IMG/VR virus record: IMGVR_UViG_3300035689_000068
Coordinates: 1-27,648 of that record
Origin: a virus
Reading direction: 5' to 3' (one strand)
DNA: 27,648 nucleotides
The notes under the pieces were generated by a model. It searched no databases and was not told the DNA's origin. It saw nothing but the letters and a program-made list of their open reading frames with translations. Below, one piece after another: positions 7,195 through 12,266 of this stretch; within the stretch, counting starts at the first letter, position 1, and every line of letters begins with the position of its first letter. The translations under genes and the position numbers were made by a program.

Positions 7195-7242
7195 TTTTCA
7201 AGGTGCTTAGAGATTTGCTTAGCTAGACTTGGCGCTTTGCGC
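7195..7242 (-). promoter_or_regulatory. BoxA-like element with upstream hairpin (nut-like site 1)
   Basis: Read leftward, a GCGC-AAA-GCGC hairpin (7242-7232) is followed after 27 nt by a second exact ACCTTGAAAA (7204-7195). It is 144 bp upstream, in transcript terms, of the other copy. Two identical hairpin-plus-boxA units in the leader of the leftward cluster resemble a duplicated nut site. Confidence 0.42.
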
Positions 7243-7266
7243 TTCGTTTTGCTTATCTCGTATCTC

Positions 7267-7328
7267 ATGTAAACCAATATAAACCCTATCGATTAAAATG
7301 TAAACCCCCCCCCTGTAGCATGTAAACG
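7267..7328. repeat. Three ATGTAAAC repeats plus a degenerate copy
   Basis: ATGTAAAC occurs at 7267-7274, 7298-7305 and 7320-7327, with a degenerate ATATAAAC at 7277-7284. An inverted copy (GTTTACAT) is at 8303-8310, next to the first rightward gene. A run of nine C residues occupies 7305-7313. The element could be a binding site for a phage or host regulator. Confidence 0.45.
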
Positions 7329-7346
7329 TTTAAAAGTGGCTGTAAG

Positions 7347-7361
7347 CTATACACCGTATAG
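7347..7361. promoter_or_regulatory. Operator-like palindrome CTATAC-ACC-GTATAG
   Basis: A perfect 6-bp inverted repeat with a 3-bp spacer, a form typical of binding sites for dimeric helix-turn-helix proteins. It lies in the leader side of the control region, downstream (leftward) of the candidate leftward promoter. Confidence 0.4.
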
Positions 7362-7425
7362 ATAAAAAAGTTTGAAAATTCTTTTTTGTCCCGTAAATTT
7401 CGTATTAGCATATATCGCGTATGTA

Positions 7426-7461
7426 TGTATTCTCTCTAGTGTTTAGTTTGTATTCTCTCTA
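7426..7461. repeat. Direct repeat TGTATTCTCTCTA, two copies, 23-bp period
   Basis: The 13-bp word is exact at 7426-7438 and 7449-7461. The period of 23 bp places both copies on nearly the same face of the helix, which suits cooperative protein binding. Confidence 0.5.
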
Positions 7462-7590
7462 CACTGCCATTTTTTGGTATCTCTAAGACTTTGTTAGTCT
7501 ACTTAGCTGTATTTGTATGTTTGTTCGTATCACCTAGGCTTACATCTTCAAAATTTGGGGCTATTTTCAATCGGATATTTTTAATCTCCC

Positions 7591-7620
7591 ATTATATTAT
7601 TTTCATGTTCGTTATGTGAG
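7591..7620 (-). promoter_or_regulatory. Candidate leftward early promoter
   Basis: On the minus strand a perfect -10 box TATAAT (7596-7591) is preceded by CTCACA (7620-7615) at an 18-bp spacing, which matches four of six consensus -35 positions. It would produce a leader of about 1 kb that carries both boxA-like elements before the first leftward gene. Other promoters in the region are possible. Confidence 0.35.
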
Positions 7621-7758
7621 GGTAAGTGAGGTTCTTTTTTATTTCTCCTTAGTGAAAGTTGTCTGAACGCTTTATTTATGCGCTGAAAGCATTATACAGT
7701 ATAGAGTGTAGCTTAATCTGTATCGTAGGACACTGAATTTATAATGAAAAGGATGATA

Positions 7759-7788
7759 TTTGACTTAGAGATAGATAAGGGATATATG
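7759..7788 (+). promoter_or_regulatory. Weak candidate rightward promoter
   Basis: TTGACT (7759-7764) and TATATG (7783-7788) are spaced by 18 bp. It would transcribe towards the Fur-like element and the rightward block. The support is only similarity to the sigma-70 consensus. Confidence 0.25.
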
Positions 7789-7850
7789 ATATTTGTGTGA
7801 GGGAAGTATGGGATATGCTCATGTGATGTTCGTATATACGAGAGTTAAAC

Positions 7851-7881
7851 GAGAATGAGAATGAGAATGATTATCATTTGC
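7851..7881. promoter_or_regulatory. Fur-box-like element with GAGAAT hexamer repeats
   Basis: Three tandem GAGAAT hexamers (7851-7868) run into GATTATCATTTGC. The 19-mer at 7863-7881 matches the classical Fur box GATAATGATAATCATTATC at 15 of 19 positions, and its core AATGAT-T-ATCATT (7866-7878) is a perfect palindrome. Host Fur binding is inferred from the match only. Confidence 0.4.
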
Positions 7882-7891
7882 TTCCCATCAT

Positions 7892-7905
7892 TAGCTAATT
7901 AGCTA
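7892..7905. promoter_or_regulatory. Perfect 14-bp palindrome TAGCTAATTAGCTA
   Basis: A gapless palindrome 11 bp to the right of the Fur-like element. It could be an operator, although AT-rich palindromes of this length can arise by chance. Confidence 0.3.
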
Positions 7906-7967
7906 CTTCAATAAGTAAACACGCATCTAATTAAACATATAGCAACGAGTTTGCGCCATCACAGCAT

Positions 7968-7987
7968 TGTTCGATAATACTCGAACA
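7968..7987. promoter_or_regulatory. Operator-like palindrome TGTTCGA-N6-TCGAACA
   Basis: Perfect 7-bp arms are separated by TAATAC, for a total of 20 bp, the size expected for a dimeric repressor site. The arm orientation is the reverse of the CGAAC-N4-GTTCG SOS box, so I do not call it a LexA site. The BRO/KilA-like or XRE-like proteins encoded in this window are possible ligands. Confidence 0.45.
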
Positions 7988-8007
7988 TTCATACATACTA
8001 TGAAACG

Positions 8008-8057
8008 TTAGCAAAACAGCGTATTCGATTAGCAAAGTTCTTTATACAGTTAGCAAA
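8008..8057. repeat. Three TTAGCAAA iterons at exact 21-bp period
   Basis: TTAGCAAA is present at 8008-8015, 8029-8036 and 8050-8057, so the start-to-start distance is 21 bp both times. That is two helical turns, which places all copies on one face of the DNA, as in replication iterons or cooperative operators. TTTATACAG also occurs twice nearby (8041-8049, 8072-8080). Confidence 0.55.
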
Positions 8058-8137
8058 AGTATAAGGGAAATTTTATACAGCCTACTCAATCGCCGTAGGG
8101 CTACGAAGTGTCCCGATGATGACGATGATAAATAGTT

Positions 8138-8315
8138 AACTATGTAATTACAAAGATAGATGCCAAAATAAGCCCTTAGCACTTAAAATCAAAATAACCA
8201 CTTACAAAGATACAGCAATTTGCCTACAAGGATAAATAAGCGAATCCAACCTTATCTTTGTAAATCGAAAAATACCTTACATAGTTTTAGGTATGCTACA
8301 ATGTTTACATAGTTT
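8138..8315. repeat. Two interleaved operator-like repeat sets upstream of first rightward gene
   Basis: Set A, TTACAAAGATA: exact at 8148-8158 and 8202-8212, two mismatches at 8224-8234, and an exact inverted copy at 8253-8263. Set B, TTACATAGTT(T): 11-bp direct copies at 8277-8287 and 8305-8315, and a 10-bp inverted copy at 8138-8147 that abuts a set A site. Both sets share TTACA, so they may be variants bound by one protein. Confidence 0.55.
8292..8302 (+). promoter_or_regulatory. Candidate extended -10 promoter of rightward block
   Basis: TATGCTACAAT fits the extended -10 form TGnTAnAAT; no good -35 box is present at 16-18 bp. Transcription would begin near 8309 and leave a short leader of about 26 nt before the start at 8335. 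The TTACATAGTTT repeats flank it on both sides, so a bound protein would be expected to control it. Confidence 0.4.
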
Positions 8316-8334
8316 AAAAAAGTAATGATTGTAG

Positions 8335-9024
8335 ATGACCACAGATTCCCAATTAGTCCATAGTCTGCGAACAGAGTTGAAACGTATACCACCAGACCTA
8401 GAAATCGTAAAACAGGCAGTAGCCGAGCTTACAGACGTAGATTCCGAACCGTCTAAGACTAAAGTAGCTACCTTGATTACTATGATGGTCAGTCAATTTG
8501 CATCTGAGTTATCTAAGCTTACAAAAGCTCAAGATGAAGGTAAAACTATAAAACCTAATAAGTTGGCGCTCGTACTTAAAAATAATGAGTACCTACTTGC
8601 AGATTTTTCAGTTATCTTTGATGAGAATAAGGAAAATCCAAAAATTTACTACAAAGGTGCAAGTGACGCGGAGACAATCTATAAAGCTTATGACTACCTC
8701 CGTAGAGAGTTGGCAGCATTTATTGGTTACAGGGAGTTTGACAACTCCACTATTGCCAGAGCCATCATGCAAGCCAAGAACTACCTTGAATACGACAAAG
8801 AGCTTTTTGATTGCGACATTATAAACGCCTTGGTAATTGAAAAAGCTTACGAACTAAAACAATCAAGAGCTAACAGAAAAAATATTACTATCCCAGCACT
8901 AAAAAAAGTAATCTGCTCTGTAGAGCTTTCTACACAAGAAATTGAGAGTATTTTATTAGCTGCTGGTTGGGAAGTTGTAAAATCGGGTTCTTGCGCTACC
9001 AAATTCTTTAGACCTACCTATTAA
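8335..9024 (+). CDS. Putative DNA-binding protein, first gene of rightward block
   Basis: A 229-residue protein from the ATG at 8335; there is no clear ribosome binding site, but an extended -10 promoter lies about 30 nt upstream. The N-terminal 150 residues are mostly helical and unrecognised. The last ~55 residues (NITIPALKKVICSVELSTQEIE, then a G-W turn and KFFRPTY) look like a winged helix. They align by eye with the C-terminus of the next gene product, in that both have an 'LK-x-V' helix, a second helix, then G-W or G-Y and a final aromatic strand. A role as a regulator or replication protein binding the upstream repeat array is plausible but inferred. Confidence 0.75.
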   Translation: MTTDSQLVHSLRTELKRIPPDLEIVKQAVAELTDVDSEPSKTKVATLITMMVSQFASELSKLTKAQDEGKTIKPNKLALVLKNNEYLLADFSVIFDENKENPKIYYKGASDAETIYKAYDYLRRELAAFIGYREFDNSTIARAIMQAKNYLEYDKELFDCDIINALVIEKAYELKQSRANRKNITIPALKKVICSVELSTQEIESILLAAGWEVVKSGSCATKFFRPTY

Positions 9025-9025
9025 C

Positions 9026-9520
9026 ATGACACAAACATTCGTCTACGCTATCTATTGTCCAAATAAAAACGAGGTAAAAATTGGTTATGCAACTGACCCA
9101 TTAAAAAGATTAGCTTCCTTGCAAACAGGCACAACTGACAGACTTGATGTACTACTAACTTTCGTAGGAGGAATTGTAGAAGAAAAGAAATTGCACGACA
9201 AATTGAGTAATTATAGGATAGGTGGAGAATGGTTCTCTTACAACAAAAAGGTAAGGGAAGAGCTATTAGACGCGGTTTCCAATATGTACCCAGTTTCTGA
9301 CAAAGAAGATTTACTGAAAGTCTTTATAGAAAATTATCTCGAAACCTACTTTTCTTGCTACAAGACTAAAAAACGCACTAGGATATACCTGAAAGAGTTG
9401 AAAGTAGTTTGTAAAGATTTTCCAGAAGCTGACCAAAAAACCCTGAAGGCAACTATGCTAGATTTAGGTTACGAACAAAAAACTGATGCTTCCAGAGTTG
9501 TATTTTTTGAAAAGATATAG
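9026..9520 (+). CDS. GIY-YIG/T5orf172-like protein with C-terminal winged-helix-like module
   Basis: A 164-residue protein. Residues 5-75 match the T5orf172/MUG113 branch of the GIY-YIG superfamily: VYAIY (6-10) for the first strand, VKIGYA (17-22) for the second, DPLKRLASLQTG with the conserved Arg, then EEKKLHDKL and GEWF (67-70). In this superfamily such proteins are either nucleases or DNA-binding modules, and many phage copies are homing-type or regulatory. The C-terminal ~60 residues form a separate module similar by eye to the end of the preceding protein. It starts one base after the upstream stop, so the two genes are probably co-transcribed. A DNA-cleaving or DNA-binding function is likely; the exact role is unknown. 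Confidence 0.8.
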   Translation: MTQTFVYAIYCPNKNEVKIGYATDPLKRLASLQTGTTDRLDVLLTFVGGIVEEKKLHDKLSNYRIGGEWFSYNKKVREELLDAVSNMYPVSDKEDLLKVFIENYLETYFSCYKTKKRTRIYLKELKVVCKDFPEADQKTLKATMLDLGYEQKTDASRVVFFEKI

Positions 9521-9562
9521 TAAAATGACACAAAACTTCTAAACAAACCAAGATAACTAACC

Positions 9563-9859
9563 ATGCCCAATCCTAAATCATTCGCCCTGACCCTCAGCCT
9601 CCTTTTATGCCCCATAGCGCCAGCGTTTTCTTTCTCGTTCCCTCACGAAGACATTCGCCCATACCGACAGCCCACAGTAGTTCAAAAAGTACGCATCAAA
9701 ATACCTAACAACTGCTACACCTACGTGGAGCGCGATTTTACCGAACGACTCTACTGCAAACCCGACCAGTTCTTTCTACACCTGTCCGACGGCGAGATGC
9801 GCCGAGTCAGCGAGGTACAGTACAATAGAAATAACATTGGACAACCTCTTATACGATAA
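9563..9859 (+). CDS. Small exported hypothetical protein
   Basis: A 98-residue protein with a clear Sec-type signal peptide: a basic start (MPNPK), a hydrophobic core (FALTLSLLLCPIAPAF) and probable cleavage near residues 22-25. The mature part has two Cys (NNCYTYVERDFTERLYCKPDQF) that could form a disulfide. The codon use is richer in C and G than in neighbouring genes, which suggests a separate origin. There is no good ribosome binding site. Phage-encoded exported proteins of this size may act in the envelope, for example in superinfection exclusion, but nothing here proves that. Confidence 0.65.
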   Translation: MPNPKSFALTLSLLLCPIAPAFSFSFPHEDIRPYRQPTVVQKVRIKIPNNCYTYVERDFTERLYCKPDQFFLHLSDGEMRRVSEVQYNRNNIGQPLIR

Positions 9860-9861
9860 TC

Positions 9862-10671
9862 ATGCAACATTTTGTCTCGTTTCACTTGTCTCAAGCCAAT
9901 TTCATTCGCCTCAGTGACAAGAACATCAATGCCGCTAGAGAATTGAGCGTTAAGAATTTAAATAACCAAAGCAATCCCAATAGCTTCACTCAACTCAGTG
10001 GACTAAAACGCATTGAGGGGCTTGAGCGACATGACGCTATTCAACACACCCCTATAACTAAACAGCACTACAAGACTTTAGTAGGAAAAGACCCGAACCA
10101 GTATTTTCCAGAAAGTAGTTTGGCTAGAACTGGAGGCATGAGTACAACACCAATGCCCTTAGCTCAGAACGTACCAGAAAAAGTAAATACAGCTACAGAA
10201 CTAATGACAAATGTGATTGGCGCACCTAGAGGAAGAGATAGGGCAAACGTAAGGTACACCGATTCCTTACCCTCTAATGTTACTCCAGATGTGGTGCATA
10301 GTTACATTAAAAAAAAGAATACTGAGCCTGAAAGACTTGCAGCTATGTTGCCTTTAGGGTATGAAATTGAAAATGTCTCTAATCAACAATTTAGAGAAGA
10401 TTACATAAAAAGAATGCGAGGGTCTAAAGATAGATTACTTCCTGAAAAACCAAAGTTACCAACTAAACCTTCTTTGTACGATAAATATCAGGCTAGAAAC
10501 ACCTTTACAGATAATTACCCAAGATACGGTAATGTAAAATATGACGAGTGGGAAGCTAGAAAATTAACAGGGGGGTTGGAAGCAGGGCTTACCCCACTAC
10601 CACCAAAAACCGAAAATAAACTACGTCAAATCTCTAACAGAAGATACGAAGAACAAAGGAACGCCCGATGA
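9862..10671 (+). CDS. Hypothetical protein, basic, Pro/Asn-rich
   Basis: A 269-residue protein that begins MQHFVSFHLSQANF, with an amphipathic aromatic N-terminus, followed by long polar, low-hydrophobicity stretches rich in Pro, Asn, Lys and Arg. It looks partly disordered. No signal peptide, membrane helix or catalytic motif is visible. It begins two bases after the upstream stop and ends in an ATGA overlap with the next gene. The N-terminal motif resembles an internal Met region of the kinase-like protein downstream (MQHFADF at residue 193). A virion-internal or DNA-associated role would fit, but this is inference. Confidence 0.7.
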   Translation: MQHFVSFHLSQANFIRLSDKNINAARELSVKNLNNQSNPNSFTQLSGLKRIEGLERHDAIQHTPITKQHYKTLVGKDPNQYFPESSLARTGGMSTTPMPLAQNVPEKVNTATELMTNVIGAPRGRDRANVRYTDSLPSNVTPDVVHSYIKKKNTEPERLAAMLPLGYEIENVSNQQFREDYIKRMRGSKDRLLPEKPKLPTKPSLYDKYQARNTFTDNYPRYGNVKYDEWEARKLTGGLEAGLTPLPPKTENKLRQISNRRYEEQRNAR

Positions 10672-10874
10672 CTACCGAAGACACCACAGCAACCAAGAAA
10701 CCTTCGCCCAAGCTACCTAGCATCTTTCCCCCTAAACTGGAAGAACTAAAAGGCATGACTGGCAAAAAAGCTGACAAAAAAATGCTAAAACAAGTCGCCA
10801 AACCCCCACTAATGCCAAAAGCGTTGCAGAAAAAGAATGCCAGCGCTGAGTTACTTTCCAGAATTAAGGGCTAG
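10668..10874 (+). CDS. Small Lys/Pro-rich protein
   Basis: A 68-residue, highly basic protein (about a quarter Lys) with many Pro. Its start overlaps the previous stop as ATGA, and its stop overlaps the next GTG start by one base (TAGTG), so it is embedded in a tightly coupled gene string. Such compositions are seen in small DNA-condensing or scaffold-like phage proteins. No domain is recognised. Confidence 0.7.
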   Translation: MTTEDTTATKKPSPKLPSIFPPKLEELKGMTGKKADKKMLKQVAKPPLMPKALQKKNASAELLSRIKG

Positions 10875-11233
10875 TGGCAAGCAAAAGAACTAAAGTACCT
10901 CTTGAGAAGGTAACTAGAGAAAAAATTGCGAGTTTCATGAGGGCAAGCGGATTTGTTGTCCAGCAGGAGGTGGTCGTGCCTACTGGTCGCATCGATATTT
11001 TGGTTAAGGAATATAAACCAAACGGAGAAATCGTTAACTACCTAATCGAGTGTAAGCGTTACGGAGACAGCAATTCAATCAAAAATGCAATAGGTCAGTT
11101 AAGAACGTACTCGACCCACTACGGCAAAAACACTAAGTTGTATATATGCACCAGCGACCCCACACCACTAAACAAGGAAGCTCAAAAAGTACTTGCTTGT
11201 AACCCTGATATTCTTTATAAAGTGTTTACATAA
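10874..11233 (+). CDS. PD-(D/E)XK superfamily nuclease, small
   Basis: A 119-residue protein with a GTG start at 10874 inside the upstream TAG stop; TTAAGGG just upstream gives a ribosome binding site. The core motifs of the PD-(D/E)XK fold are visible: the N-terminal helix with Glu (residues 15-20), GRIDILV with Asp41, IECKR with Glu59 and Lys61, and QLRTYS with Gln75 and Tyr79. The protein is little more than the catalytic core, similar in size to archaeal Holliday-junction resolvase-like or restriction-like nucleases. It may resolve branched DNA, repair DNA, or attack host DNA; the sequence does not decide between these. Neighbouring genes are unknown or kinase-like. Confidence 0.85.
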   Translation: MASKRTKVPLEKVTREKIASFMRASGFVVQQEVVVPTGRIDILVKEYKPNGEIVNYLIECKRYGDSNSIKNAIGQLRTYSTHYGKNTKLYICTSDPTPLNKEAQKVLACNPDILYKVFT

Positions 11234-11234
11234 T

Positions 11235-12266
11235 ATGCATACTATTAACTTCGCCAAAATTCGTAACGCCAAGACTCTTCTCCTTACACCAGACAAACGT
11301 GTGCTGCACTTCCCTGCCACAAACAAAGTACGCATCGATAATATTCTCCCAGATGAACTTCATTATCGCTCGGCAGCCCAACGCAGTAACAAAAAAGAAT
11401 ATGCTAACGCCAACACAGCAGCCTTAGAGACGGGTTTAGTGCCTCCAGTACAAAACTACCGTGAACGAGGTAACATGACCTCCTACACGCAAGATTACGC
11501 AGGTAGGCGCTTACCTAATAAACTTGAAGGGATAAAACCAAAAGAACAATATAAGCTGGGTAGTCAAGTAGGTCGTATACAAAATCGTTTACGTGAACAA
11601 GATTTAGGGCATACCGATATTCATGAGGGTAATATAGTTAGAAGCAAGCCGAACGGTAGAGAGGTGAAGCTCATTGACAATGCATCAATTGAAAACATTA
11701 AAGACAAATACGATGAGCAACTGCTAAAAAACTTGCATCATGAGAATGGTTTAGGCACACCATTTATGACAGGTTACAATAGTAGAATCAATTTTACACA
11801 GGAAAAACAAATGCAACACTTTGCCGACTTTGGATTAGGTCGACAAGCATTGAACTATATTGGTCAACATCCAGTAAGAACAGCCGCAGGAGCGACGGCA
11901 TTGGCAGGAGCAGTTAAAGGTTCTGGAGTATTCGAGACAGAAGAAGAAAAGGCGAATACCTCTGGGCTTGGTCGTTTAGGGAAAATAATTAACAACTCTG
12001 CATTAGGAGCAGCAATTGGCACTGGAGGTATGGTAATCAATCAAAAAGCCTCTCAGCTAGGTGCTGATGCTGCTCGAAAATATAAACGTAAAGCTACTCC
12101 TGACCCTTATGCCAATCCCGCAAGACAAGCTGGACAGGCTCCTCAGTCAAGTAGCATAGATGATGATACTTCACCTACTTTTCAAAGGGAGAATAACCGT
12201 ATTTGGGAAACACCTAAAAAGTCTAATGGTAATGATTGGTTTGACGTACCTAACGGTTGGGACTAA
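11235..12266 (+). CDS. Kinase-like protein with hydrophobic C-terminal segments
   Basis: A 343-residue protein. I chose the ATG at 11235, one base after the previous stop; a longer frame would overlap the nuclease gene. Residues 50-150 follow the order of a protein-kinase/aminoglycoside-phosphotransferase C-lobe: an alpha-C-like helix (EYANANTAALETGLVPPV, 55-72), a hinge-like segment (YTQDYAGRRL, 84-93), a helix, then the catalytic loop H126-x-D128-x-x-x-x-N133 (HTDIHEGN) and a DFG-like IDN with Asp148. No glycine-rich loop or clear ATP-binding Lys is visible, so it could be a divergent kinase or a pseudokinase. Two weakly hydrophobic Gly/Ala-rich stretches (about 211-230 and 255-268) and a disordered Pro/Ser tail follow. 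A second start may exist at Met193. Confidence 0.75.
   Translation: MHTINFAKIRNAKTLLLTPDKRVLHFPATNKVRIDNILPDELHYRSAAQRSNKKEYANANTAALETGLVPPVQNYRERGNMTSYTQDYAGRRLPNKLEGIKPKEQYKLGSQVGRIQNRLREQDLGHTDIHEGNIVRSKPNGREVKLIDNASIENIKDKYDEQLLKNLHHENGLGTPFMTGYNSRINFTQEKQMQHFADFGLGRQALNYIGQHPVRTAAGATALAGAVKGSGVFETEEEKANTSGLGRLGKIINNSALGAAIGTGGMVINQKASQLGADAARKYKRKATPDPYANPARQAGQAPQSSSIDDDTSPTFQRENNRIWETPKKSNGNDWFDVPNGWD
11800..11813 (+). promoter_or_regulatory. Possible internal translation start in kinase-like gene
   Basis: An AGGA-containing site (around 11800-11803) lies 7 nt before an in-frame ATG at 11811 (Met193). Use of it would give a separate 151-residue C-terminal protein with the hydrophobic segments but without the kinase-like core. 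Its first residues (MQHFADF) resemble the N-terminus of the protein at 9862. Confidence 0.3.

Larger units (their letters stand above)
6588..8334. other. 1.75-kb non-coding control region
   Basis: This is the only long stretch without a credible gene. Every frame is closed within short distances; the best frames are about 18 codons (7744, rightward) and 27 codons (7822, leftward), and neither has a ribosome binding site. It separates the leftward small-gene cluster from the rightward block. It is filled with short repeats, palindromes, hairpins and promoter-like sequences, listed separately. I see no tRNA cloverleaf and no rRNA. It could combine early promoters and the origin of replication. 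Confidence 0.75.

Noticed and set aside
7744-7822. Two short ATG frames (18 codons rightward, 27 codons leftward) in the control region
   Set aside because: No ribosome binding site, low complexity, and mutual overlap.
7968-7987. LexA/SOS box
   Set aside because: The arms read GTTCG ... CGAAC, the reverse order of the CGAAC-N4-GTTCG box, with a 6-bp spacer.
8113-8130. GATGATGACGATGAT triplet run
   Set aside because: Looks like simple-sequence DNA without symmetric or spaced copies; no regulatory reading is supported.
6588-8334. CRISPR array or tRNA genes in the control region
   Set aside because: The repeats are short, in different families and without regular spacers; no segment shows the paired arms and TTC-like loop of a tRNA.
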